DNA of 19,914 nucleotides, from NCBI GenBank assembly GCA_964009845.1, contig CAXGIQ010000012.1, forward strand, positions 1-19,914, in the 5' to 3' direction. This DNA comes from UBA7312 sp002715345. GTDB lineage: Bacteria; Bacteroidota; Bacteroidia; Flavobacteriales; UBA7312. The position numbers and the translations under genes were made by a program. This document shows, in pieces, positions 6,378 through 14,103 of this stretch; position 1 is the first letter of the stretch, and every line of letters begins with the position of its first letter. The notes beneath the pieces were generated by a model that was not told where the DNA came from, did not search any database, and worked only from the letters and a program-made list of their open reading frames with translations.

Positions 6378-8120
6378 ATGTTAAGAACACATAACTGTGG
6401 AGTGCTCCGAATGGAGCATGTAGGAGAAGAAGTAACCCTTAGCGGATGGGTACAACGCACACGCGATTTAGGCGGGATGACCTTTGTTGATTTACGAGAT
6501 CGTTACGGCCTTACCCAATTGGCTTTTAACATGGATACAAATGCCGATTTATGTCAGCAAGCGCGAAAATTAGGGCGTGAATTTGTGATTCAGATTACAG
6601 GAAAAGTAATTGACCGTGCTAGCAAAAACAGCAATATGCCTACTGGCGATATAGAGATTGAGGTAGTTAGCTTAAACATCTTAAATGCAGCTAAACTACC
6701 TCCATTTACTATTGAAGACGAAACAGATGGCGGGGATGACTTGCGCATGCAATACCGCTACTTAGATATTCGTAGAAATCCGGTGCGTGATAATTTGATG
6801 TTGCGCCACCGCATGTCTACTGCAACGAGAAAATATTTGGACAGTCAAGATTTTGTGGAGGTAGAAACACCTTACCTCATCAAATCTACTCCAGAAGGAG
6901 CGCGTGACTTTATTGTGCCTTCTCGTATGAATGAAGGGCAATTTTATGCACTACCACAATCGCCACAAACCTTTAAGCAATTGCTGATGGTGGGCGGCAT
7001 GGACAAGTACTACCAAATTGTAAAATGTTTTCGTGATGAGGACTTGCGTGCCGATAGGCAGCCAGAGTTTACACAGATTGACTGTGAGATGGCCTTTGTA
7101 GAGCAAGAAGACATCTTAAACACTTTTGAAGGGCTAACGCGCTACTTATTGAAAGAGCTGAAAGGTGTGGAACTAAAAGATTTTCCACGCATGACTTATG
7201 ATGATGCCATGCGTCTGTACGGTTCGGACAAACCAGACATCCGTTTTGACATGACTTTTGTGGAGCTCAATGAGGTAACACAGCAAAACAACTTTATAGT
7301 GTTTGATAGCGCGGAGTTGGTAGTAGGTATTTGCGCCAAAGGTTGTGCTGACTATACGAGAAAACAATTGGACAAACTCACTGATTTTGTAAAGCGTCCT
7401 CAAATTGGTGCTAAAGGATTGGTGTACTGTAAATATAATACTGATGGCACTTTTAAATCGTCTGTAGATAAATTCTTCTCTCAAGAGGATTTAACGAAAT
7501 GGGCTGAGAAGATGGATGCTGAGCCAGGCGACTTGATGCTGATTATGGCTGGTGAAACAGCCATAGCACGCAAGCAATTAAACGAACTGCGTCTAGAAGT
7601 AGCAGAGCAATTGGACTTAAGAAAGCCTGAAAAGTTCGCTCCTTTATGGGTGGTTGATTTCCCATTACTGGAATGGGATGAAGAAACAGAGCGTTACCAC
7701 GCTATGCATCATCCATTCACTTCACCTAAACCGCAAGATTTAGATAAGTTAGACACAGACCCAGGGGCGGTACGCGCCAATGCCTACGATTTAGTATTGA
7801 ATGGTAGCGAGATTGGCGGTGGCTCTATCCGTATTCATGATAGAGAATTACAGCATTTGATGTTCCAACACCTTGGCTTTACAGAAGAAGAAGCGCAAGC
7901 ACAGTTCGGATTCTTGATGAATGCTTTTGAGTATGGTGCTCCACCACACGGTGGTATCGCTTTTGGTTTTGACAGATTGTGCTCTTTGTTTGGTGGACAA
8001 GAAAGCATCCGCGATTTTATTGCTTTTCCGAAAAACAACTCGGGTAGAGATGTGATGATTGATGCACCTGCTGTTGTTGACAATGTACAACTAGACGAAC
8101 TGAATATTCGATTAAAGTAA
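6378..8120 (+). CDS. aspS: Aspartyl-tRNA synthetase, bacterial type
   Basis: A 580-residue class II synthetase that charges tRNA-Asp with aspartate. The N-terminal OB-fold anticodon-binding domain covers about residues 1-110 (SGWVQRTRDLGGMTFVDLRD). The catalytic core has class II motif 2 at FRDEDLRADRQPEFTQ (Phe218-Arg219) and motif 3 at GGIAFGFDR ending with Arg533. The GAD insertion of bacterial AspRS lies between them, at roughly residues 280-420. Length is normal. Residue 31 is Leu; in bacterial AspRS a Leu at this position has been linked to discriminating enzymes and His to non-discriminating ones, which suggests this enzyme avoids tRNA-Asn. The gene appears monocistronic and is convergent with hpd. 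Confidence 0.97.
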   Translation: MLRTHNCGVLRMEHVGEEVTLSGWVQRTRDLGGMTFVDLRDRYGLTQLAFNMDTNADLCQQARKLGREFVIQITGKVIDRASKNSNMPTGDIEIEVVSLNILNAAKLPPFTIEDETDGGDDLRMQYRYLDIRRNPVRDNLMLRHRMSTATRKYLDSQDFVEVETPYLIKSTPEGARDFIVPSRMNEGQFYALPQSPQTFKQLLMVGGMDKYYQIVKCFRDEDLRADRQPEFTQIDCEMAFVEQEDILNTFEGLTRYLLKELKGVELKDFPRMTYDDAMRLYGSDKPDIRFDMTFVELNEVTQQNNFIVFDSAELVVGICAKGCADYTRKQLDKLTDFVKRPQIGAKGLVYCKYNTDGTFKSSVDKFFSQEDLTKWAEKMDAEPGDLMLIMAGETAIARKQLNELRLEVAEQLDLRKPEKFAPLWVVDFPLLEWDEETERYHAMHHPFTSPKPQDLDKLDTDPGAVRANAYDLVLNGSEIGGGSIRIHDRELQHLMFQHLGFTEEEAQAQFGFLMNAFEYGAPPHGGIAFGFDRLCSLFGGQESIRDFIAFPKNNSGRDVMIDAPAVVDNVQLDELNIRLK

Positions 8121-8139
8121 AAAATAAAGTATAAATAAA

Positions 8140-8157
8140 AACACTTTTTATAGTGTT
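8140..8157 (-). terminator. Terminator for the trhO-hmgA-hpd unit
   Basis: AACACT (8140-8145) and AGTGTT (8152-8157) form a 6-bp stem with a 6-nt loop. Read on the minus strand it is followed by T-rich sequence, so it fits termination after hpd. The loop contains the hpd stop codon (8148-8150). In the plus direction the T tract is poor, so aspS termination is less clear. Confidence 0.55.
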
Positions 8158-9311
8158 CCTCTATTTTCTTGTTCTCTTTCAATCGCTTCAAAAAGCGCTT
8201 TGAAATTTCCTTTTCCAAAGGACTGCGCTCCTTTACGCTGAATGATTTCGAAGAACATGGTTGGTCTGTCCAAAACGGGCTTAGTAAACAACTGTAAAAG
8301 GTATCCTTCATCATCGCGGTCAATTAAGATTCCGTGTTGCTTCAACACCTCCACATCTTCATCAATTTCTCCTACACGCTTCAATAAATCATCATAGTAG
8401 TTTTCTGGCACATATAAAAACTCCACTCCTCTGTCGCGCATTGCAGAAACAGTAGCTACAATATCATCGGTTGCTACAGCGATATGTTGCACGCCCGCTC
8501 CATTATAAAACTGAATATACTCTTCAATCTGCGATTTTTTCTTTCCTGCAGCTGGCTCGTTAATAGGAAATTTGATGCGTCCGTTTCCGTTACTCATCAC
8601 CTTACTCATCAAGGCTGTATAATCTGTAGAAATGTCTTTATCATCGAAAGAAATGATTTGGGCAAAACCCATCACCTTAGCGTAAAACTCACACCACTTG
8701 TTCATCTCATTCCAGTCTACATTCCCTACCATGTGATCAATAAACTTCAATCCAACAGGAGCTGGATTGTAATGACTCTCCCACTTTTGGTAGCCTGGTA
8801 AAAAAACACCATTATATTCTTTACGCTCTACAAATATGTGCACCGTTTCTCCATAAGTATGAATCCCTGAACGAATCACTTTACCATGGTCATCTTCTTC
8901 TACTGTTGGTTCCATGTAAGATTTAGCACCACGCTTAGTTGTTTCTTCCCAAGCTTTTGTAGCGTCCTCTACCCATAACGCTACTACTTTTACAGCATCA
9001 CCATGCTCGTTAATGTGTTCGTTAAGCACTCCATCTTTCTCAAGTGGTGTTGTTAAAACCAAACGAATCTTGTCTTGTTTTAACACATAAGAAACACGGT
9101 CTTCCACACCTGTTTCTAATCCAGCATAAGCCTCACTTTGAAAACCAAAAGCGGTTTTATAAAAGTGTGCCGATTGCTTAGCATTTCCTACATACAACTC
9201 TACATAATCCGTTCCCAATAAAGGTAAAAAATCTTCTGCCTCATCAAACAACTTCCTCAAGCTATACTCTGTATTTTGTAGGTCTTTTAAGTTTTTTATT
9301 TCTGCTCCCAT
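8148..9311 (-). CDS. hpd: 4-hydroxyphenylpyruvate dioxygenase
   Basis: A 387-residue Fe(II)-dependent dioxygenase of the vicinal-oxygen-chelate fold that turns 4-hydroxyphenylpyruvate and O2 into homogentisate and CO2, the second step of tyrosine breakdown. The three iron ligands are visible in their usual settings: His193 in FIDHMVGNV, His276 in GVQHIAVATDD, and Glu355 in FFEIIQRKG. The N-terminal half (about 30-165) is the decayed, non-catalytic repeat of the fold. Length is typical. It lies 7 bp downstream of hmgA, which acts on its product, so the two are certainly one transcription unit, with trhO upstream. Identification secure. Confidence 0.96.
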   Translation of the reverse strand: MGAEIKNLKDLQNTEYSLRKLFDEAEDFLPLLGTDYVELYVGNAKQSAHFYKTAFGFQSEAYAGLETGVEDRVSYVLKQDKIRLVLTTPLEKDGVLNEHINEHGDAVKVVALWVEDATKAWEETTKRGAKSYMEPTVEEDDHGKVIRSGIHTYGETVHIFVERKEYNGVFLPGYQKWESHYNPAPVGLKFIDHMVGNVDWNEMNKWCEFYAKVMGFAQIISFDDKDISTDYTALMSKVMSNGNGRIKFPINEPAAGKKKSQIEEYIQFYNGAGVQHIAVATDDIVATVSAMRDRGVEFLYVPENYYDDLLKRVGEIDEDVEVLKQHGILIDRDDEGYLLQLFTKPVLDRPTMFFEIIQRKGAQSFGKGNFKALFEAIEREQENRGTL

Positions 9312-9318
9312 TATTTAT

Positions 9319-10476
9319 TTATTCTACCCAAGAAGTGTGATACCCTCCTGCGTCAATCGCTAATGCTTCTTTCGTTAACTTCAATGGCTTAAATGTATCT
9401 ACCATTACAGCCAATTCCTCTGTCACCTTTTCGCCTATACTGCGCTCCATGGCTCCCGGATGTGGTCCATGCGGAATCCCTGCTGGATGTAAAGTAATCA
9501 TCCCTTGCTCAATATGGTTTCGACTCATGAAGTCGCCATCTACATAATACAATACCTCATCCGAATCTATGTTAGAATGATTGTATGGTGCCGGTATTGC
9601 TTCAGGATGATAATCGTATAATCGAGGGCAGAAAGAACAAACCACAAAACCTGCCGCTTCAAATGTTTGATGTACTGGAGGCGGTTGATGTACACGACCT
9701 GTAATTGGCTCAAAATCATGTATAGAAAAAGCGTATGGATAATTGTATCCATCCCAACCTACTACTCCAAAAGGATGTGCTCCATAAATATACTGATGCA
9801 ACATTCCTTCTTTCTTCACCTTGATTAAGAAATCACCTGTTTCGTTATGTGTTTCTAAGTTTGTTGGCCTTCTTAAATCGCGTTCGCAAAATGGAGAATG
9901 CTCTAAAAGTTGTCCAAACCAATTACGATAACGCTTAGGGGTATACATTGGCGAGCTTGACTCTACAATAAATAATCTATTGTTTTCATCATTGAATTCT
10001 ATCTGATAGATCATTCCTCTTGGAATCATTAAGTAATCGCCATATCCAAATTCGATATTTCCTAAAAGAGTACGTAACTTGCCTGAGCCCTTATGAACAA
10101 AAATCAATTCATCACAATCGGTATTTTTATAAAAATACTCGGTAAGGGATTTTTTTGGCGCTGCCAAAACAATGTGGCAATCGTTATTCATAAGCACCGT
10201 TACTCTACTTTCTAAAAAGTCATCTTTAGGGGGTAATTTAAACCCATTTAAAGCATATGCTTTCATGTTTTTTTCTACCGCAACTTCAGGTGTTAAATCA
10301 ATCGAATTTAACACTTCTTTTACCTGTGTTGGTCGATGACAATGGTATAACAAAGAGGACATCCCATCAAAACCGATTGTTCCGAATAACTCTTCATAGT
10401 AATAACTTCCATCTGGTTTCTTAAAAACCGTATGGCGTTTGCGCGGTATGTTTCCTAATTGATGATAAAACGGCAT
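9319..10476 (-). CDS. hmgA: Homogentisate 1,2-dioxygenase
   Basis: A 385-residue cupin-type iron dioxygenase that opens the ring of homogentisate to 4-maleylacetoacetate. It is about 50 residues shorter than the proteobacterial and human enzymes (about 430-445), which seems usual for the Bacteroidota form. Likely iron ligands are His300 and Glu307 (YNHSNIDSDEVLYY) and His336 (GIPHGPHPG). The conserved centre VVGWDGYNYPYAFSIHDFEP and GRVHQPPPVHQTFEA is present. It sits between trhO, 19 bp upstream, and hpd, 7 bp downstream. Maleylacetoacetate isomerase and fumarylacetoacetase, needed to finish the pathway, are not in the window. Confidence 0.94.
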   Translation of the reverse strand: MPFYHQLGNIPRKRHTVFKKPDGSYYYEELFGTIGFDGMSSLLYHCHRPTQVKEVLNSIDLTPEVAVEKNMKAYALNGFKLPPKDDFLESRVTVLMNNDCHIVLAAPKKSLTEYFYKNTDCDELIFVHKGSGKLRTLLGNIEFGYGDYLMIPRGMIYQIEFNDENNRLFIVESSSPMYTPKRYRNWFGQLLEHSPFCERDLRRPTNLETHNETGDFLIKVKKEGMLHQYIYGAHPFGVVGWDGYNYPYAFSIHDFEPITGRVHQPPPVHQTFEAAGFVVCSFCPRLYDYHPEAIPAPYNHSNIDSDEVLYYVDGDFMSRNHIEQGMITLHPAGIPHGPHPGAMERSIGEKVTEELAVMVDTFKPLKLTKEALAIDAGGYHTSWVE

Positions 10477-10495
10477 AGTTTAGTTTTTTACAAAT

Positions 10496-11560
10496 CTACG
10501 AATTGTCTGTATCTTTAAAAGCATTGCGCAAATCTACCTTTTGGTGACTGTGAAAACGCTTTTTATTTTCTATTCCTTGACGCAACTTTTTTTGTTCTTC
10601 TTCTGGAAGTTTTATCACCTCTAAGCACTCAGGGGTGCAGCATCTTTGATGTGCTTCTTGACATGCTTCACACTGAATAAATAGTAAGTTGCAATTTACA
10701 TTTTTACAATTTACATGTGTATCGGATAATGCTCCACATTGATGACAAGCACTGATAACTTCAGTAGAAATGCGTTCTGCCAATCGCTCGTCAAACACAA
10801 AGTTTTTACCTTTGAACTTATTCGCCAACTGTTTATTATCCTCTATTTGCCTAGCGTAGTCGATAATGCCTCCATGTAATTGATTTACATCTTCAAAGCC
10901 GTGATGCTTTAAATAAGCTGAAGTTTTTTCGCAACGGATTCCTCCGGTACAGTACAGCAATACTTTTTCTCCTTCTTTGCCTTCTAGCATCTCTTTTACC
11001 TCTGGCAATTCATCCTTAAAAGTTTCAGACTGCGGACAAATAGCTCCCTCAAAATGACCAATTTCACTTTCGTAATGGTTACGCATATCCACAATAACAG
11101 CGCCTTCCTCCATTGCTTTATTCCATTCTTCTGCTGACAGGTGTTTTCCTACATTGGTTACATCGTATTCATTAATCGGAAGCCCATCTGCTACAATCTG
11201 CTCTCGTACTTTTATCGTAAGCTTGAAAAATGATTTTCCATCATCTTCTATGGCAATTTTGAAAGGAATATTTGCAAACTCTTTTCGGCTATGAACCTTC
11301 GCTGTAAACTTTTCCAACAAATGTTCTGGAACACTCAGCTGCGCATTAATTCCCTCATGTGCCACATAAATTCTACCAAAAACCTGCAATTTTTTCCACT
11401 CTTGAAAAAGCACATCACGCAAATCAGAAGGATCTTCTATCATCACATAACGATAAAAGGAAACGGTAACACGCTTAAAATCTTCAGCATACAATCGTTT
11501 CAAAGCATCTTCCTTGCTCAACATATTCAGCAAATGTTTCTTACTTGCATTTGGATCCAT
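10496..11560 (-). CDS. trhO: tRNA uridine(34) hydroxylase TrhO (rhodanese domain, YceA/UPF0176)
   Basis: A 354-residue protein of the former UPF0176 family. TrhO carries out oxygen-dependent 5-hydroxylation of uridine 34 in tRNAs, the first step towards cmo5U/mo5U wobble modification. The N-terminal acylphosphatase-like domain (about 30-125) contains VAHEGINAQLSV. The rhodanese domain (about 145-245) carries the active-site loop CTGGIRC with Cys204 and Cys210. The tail (about 270-325) is rich in cysteines (CHQC, NCKNVNC, QCEAC, CCTPEC) and probably binds metal, as in the longer enterobacterial forms. I use the ATG at 11560; a Met at residue 13 is possible. It appears to lead the unit with hmgA and hpd. 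Family secure; the exact modification is inferred from characterised homologues. Confidence 0.9.
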   Translation of the reverse strand: MDPNASKKHLLNMLSKEDALKRLYAEDFKRVTVSFYRYVMIEDPSDLRDVLFQEWKKLQVFGRIYVAHEGINAQLSVPEHLLEKFTAKVHSRKEFANIPFKIAIEDDGKSFFKLTIKVREQIVADGLPINEYDVTNVGKHLSAEEWNKAMEEGAVIVDMRNHYESEIGHFEGAICPQSETFKDELPEVKEMLEGKEGEKVLLYCTGGIRCEKTSAYLKHHGFEDVNQLHGGIIDYARQIEDNKQLANKFKGKNFVFDERLAERISTEVISACHQCGALSDTHVNCKNVNCNLLFIQCEACQEAHQRCCTPECLEVIKLPEEEQKKLRQGIENKKRFHSHQKVDLRNAFKDTDNS

Positions 11561-11581
11561 CGAAAGATAAATTTGGGATTA

Positions 11582-11589
11582 CAAAGTTA
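11582..11589 (-). promoter_or_regulatory. Candidate -7 element for the trhO-hmgA-hpd unit
   Basis: TAACTTTG on the minus strand matches TAnnTTTG exactly and lies 21 bp before the trhO ATG. No TTG stands 17-23 nt upstream; that place is taken by the end of the 15-bp palindrome, which could suggest activator dependence or repression. Confidence 0.4.
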
Positions 11590-11603
11590 CAAAAATGAAT
11601 GTG

Positions 11604-11618
11604 TTTTCTTGAAGAAAA
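11604..11618. promoter_or_regulatory. Perfect 15-bp palindrome, candidate shared operator
   Basis: TTTTCTTGAAGAAAA: seven bases, a central G, and seven bases in perfect dyad symmetry. It lies within the 111-bp divergent gap between trhO and the threonine dehydrogenase gene, 14 bp upstream of the minus -7 element and 28 bp upstream of the plus one. A 15-bp symmetric AT-rich site fits a dimeric regulator such as an Lrp/AsnC protein; the regulator identity is inference. Confidence 0.5.
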
Positions 11619-11646
11619 TTGCTACCCTTTTATCCTGCTGAAATGT

Positions 11647-11654
11647 TATATTTG
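11647..11654 (+). promoter_or_regulatory. Candidate -7 element for the tdh-cysS unit
   Basis: TATATTTG matches TAnnTTTG exactly and lies 17 bp before the ATG at 11672. A TTG at 11619-11621 is 25 nt upstream, slightly beyond the usual spacing, right at the edge of the palindrome. Confidence 0.45.
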
Positions 11655-11671
11655 TTCGATATTATTGGAAA

Positions 11672-12619
11672 ATGAAGGATACGATTTTAGTGATAGGGTC
11701 TTCGGGACAAATTGGCACCGAATTGGTAATGAAACTGCGCGAGATGTATGGAAACAATCATTTAGTAGCATCTGACATTCGCCCTTCTTCATTGGAAGTG
11801 ATGCAAAGCGGACCATTTGAAGAGCTAGACATCATGAATGAGGCGCGCCTTCACGAAATCGTGAAAAAACACAATGTCACCCAAGTGTATCTTTTAGCTG
11901 CTCTGCTTTCTGCCACTGCAGAAAAAAATATTGAATTGGGCTGGAATTTAAACATGCGCTCTTTATCACATATACTCGATTTAGGTCGAGAAAAGATAAT
12001 TAAAAAAATCTACTGGCCAAGCTCTATCGCAGTGTTTGGCCCTACTACTCCACAGCTTATGACTCCGCAATACACCATTATGGAGCCTAACACGGTGTAC
12101 GGAATTAGCAAACAAGCTGGTGAGCGTTGGTGCGAATACTACTTCAATAAATTTGGTGTAGATGTGCGTAGCATTCGTTATCCTGGATTGGTCGGCTGGA
12201 AGTCTGCTCCCGGAGGAGGAACAACTGATTACGCAGTGCACATTTTTCACGAGGCGCTGAAACATGGAAAGTATGAAAGTTTTTTAAACGCTAATACTAC
12301 TCTTCCCATGATGTATATGCCAGACGCTATTCGCGCTACTATAGAATTGATGGAAGCTCCTGCAGAACAAGTGAAAATTCGTTCTTCTTACAATGTGAGT
12401 GGCGTGAGTTTTAAACCAGAAGAAATAGCTGCAGAAATTCAAAGACATCTTCCAGCTTTTGAAATGAGCTACCAAGAAGATTATCGACAAGCCATTGCCA
12501 ATAGTTGGCCAAAAAGCATTGACGATTCTAATGCTCAAGAACATTGGGGGTGGAAAGCTGAGTATGATTTGTCAAAAATGACAGATGATATGATTAGTAA
12601 TTTGAAAGAAAAATACTAG
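11672..12619 (+). CDS. tdh: NAD-dependent L-threonine 3-dehydrogenase, short-chain (epimerase-like) type
   Basis: A 315-residue extended short-chain dehydrogenase. The nucleotide-binding motif GSSGQIG is at residues 9-15, an acidic Asp (VASDIR, Asp35) ends the second strand and suggests NAD preference, and the catalytic pair is Tyr143/Lys147 in VYGISKQAGE, with serines at WPSS (117-118). The segment YPGLVGWKSAPGGGTTDYAVHIFHEAL is characteristic of the Bacteroidota-type threonine dehydrogenase, first described from a cold-adapted Flavobacterium, rather than of sugar epimerases. It oxidises threonine to 2-amino-3-oxobutyrate, which is then cleaved to glycine and acetyl-CoA; the ligase is not in the window. 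cysS follows after 16 bp. The gene is unrelated in fold to E. coli Tdh. Confidence 0.85.
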   Translation: MKDTILVIGSSGQIGTELVMKLREMYGNNHLVASDIRPSSLEVMQSGPFEELDIMNEARLHEIVKKHNVTQVYLLAALLSATAEKNIELGWNLNMRSLSHILDLGREKIIKKIYWPSSIAVFGPTTPQLMTPQYTIMEPNTVYGISKQAGERWCEYYFNKFGVDVRSIRYPGLVGWKSAPGGGTTDYAVHIFHEALKHGKYESFLNANTTLPMMYMPDAIRATIELMEAPAEQVKIRSSYNVSGVSFKPEEIAAEIQRHLPAFEMSYQEDYRQAIANSWPKSIDDSNAQEHWGWKAEYDLSKMTDDMISNLKEKY

Positions 12620-12635
12620 ATAACCGCAAAATAAG

Positions 12636-14099
12636 ATGAGCTTACAGATTTACAATACATTAAGCAGAAAGAAAGAAGTGTTTAAACCTTTACACCCAAC
12701 ACATGTTGGAATGTATGTTTGCGGTCCCACCGTTTACGGAGACCCTCATTTAGGACATGCTCGTCCTGCCATTACTTTCGACATTGTTTTTAGATATTTA
12801 CAACACCTTGGTTTTAAAGTGCGATATGTGCGCAACATCACAGATGCTGGACACCTAGAAAATGATGCTGAAGTAGGCGAAGATAAAATTGCTAAAAAGG
12901 CGCGCTTAGAGCAGTTAGAACCGATGGAAGTAGTGCAGTATTACACGCTACGTTATCATCAAGCCATTGAAGCATTGAATTGCCTTTCTCCAAACATTGA
13001 GCCGAGAGCTACTGGCCACATCATTGAACAAATTGAGATGGTAAAACAAATCCTTGAAAACGAATTAGCGTATGAAACAAATGGTTCTGTGTATTTAGAT
13101 GTAAATAAGTACAATGAAAAATACCCTTACGGGAAACTTTCTGGAAGGAATTTAGAGGATACATTAGAAAACACTCGCTCCCTAGATGGACAAGACGAGA
13201 AGAAAAGTCCTGTTGATTTTGCTATTTGGAAAAAAGCAGCTCCCGAGCACATCATGCGTTGGCCATCTCCATGGGGAGAAGGTTTTCCTGGATGGCACTT
13301 AGAGTGTTCTGCTATGAGTAGCAAGTACCTAGGGGACACTTTTGACATCCATGGAGGCGGAATGGACTTAGTGTTTCCTCATCATGAGGCAGAAATTGCT
13401 CAATCGAATGCATGTAATGATTGCGATCCCGCTAAATTTTGGATGCATAATAACATGATTACCATCAACGGAAAAAAGATGGGTAAGTCTTTAGGAAACG
13501 CTGTAAACCTAGAGCAATTTTTCACAGGTAATCACGACTTATTAGAGCGCGCATTTGCCCCTATGACTATTCGTTTTTTCATCTTACAGGCTCACTATAG
13601 AAGCACGGTCGATTTCTCAAATGAGGCCTTACAGGCAGCAGAAAAAGGCATGGCGAAACTGATGAATGCGTATGAAACACTTGAAGGAATAACTGTAAGT
13701 GATAGCTCTACATATGATTTAGCTGAGTTGAAAGACAAATGCTATGCAGCAATGAATGATGACTTCAATACACCAATTTTAATATCGCATTTGTTTGATG
13801 GTGTGCGCATCATAAACTCTGTTAAAGATGGCACTGAGCAGTTAAGCGCAAATGATCTTGATGATTTGAAACAATTATTCCAAACATTTGTAATAGATAT
13901 TTTGGGATTAAAACCAAATAAAGAAGAAGCTGGAAACGACCTTACTAATGAATTGATGGATATTGTTTTACAGCTACGCTCCAAGGCCAAAGAAAATAAA
14001 GATTGGGATTCTGCCGATTTGATTCGTGAGGAACTGAACAAACTCAATATACAAGTAAAAGATGGTAAAGAAGGCTCTTCTTGGCAATTGAAAAATTAA
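12636..14099 (+). CDS. cysS: Cysteinyl-tRNA synthetase
   Basis: A 487-residue class I synthetase charging tRNA-Cys. The zinc- and substrate-binding Cys29 lies in YVCGPTVYGDPHLGHARP, which also holds the HIGH-type motif HLGH at 38-41. The second zinc region is GWHLECSAM, followed by HHEAEIAQSNA. The KMSKS loop reads KMGKS at 281-285, a replacement of one Ser by Gly. The C-terminal DALR helical domain (about 310-487) binds the anticodon stem. Length is normal for bacteria. It sits between tdh (16 bp before) and the M28-like lipoprotein gene (4 bp after), apparently in a single transcript. Identification secure. Confidence 0.96.
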   Translation: MSLQIYNTLSRKKEVFKPLHPTHVGMYVCGPTVYGDPHLGHARPAITFDIVFRYLQHLGFKVRYVRNITDAGHLENDAEVGEDKIAKKARLEQLEPMEVVQYYTLRYHQAIEALNCLSPNIEPRATGHIIEQIEMVKQILENELAYETNGSVYLDVNKYNEKYPYGKLSGRNLEDTLENTRSLDGQDEKKSPVDFAIWKKAAPEHIMRWPSPWGEGFPGWHLECSAMSSKYLGDTFDIHGGGMDLVFPHHEAEIAQSNACNDCDPAKFWMHNNMITINGKKMGKSLGNAVNLEQFFTGNHDLLERAFAPMTIRFFILQAHYRSTVDFSNEALQAAEKGMAKLMNAYETLEGITVSDSSTYDLAELKDKCYAAMNDDFNTPILISHLFDGVRIINSVKDGTEQLSANDLDDLKQLFQTFVIDILGLKPNKEEAGNDLTNELMDIVLQLRSKAKENKDWDSADLIREELNKLNIQVKDGKEGSSWQLKN

Positions 14100-14103
14100 A
14101 CAT

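Noticed and set aside
7835..8323. Minus-strand ORF across the end of aspS and of hpd
   Set aside because: It is antisense or out of frame to two well-conserved genes and has a composition that mirrors them.
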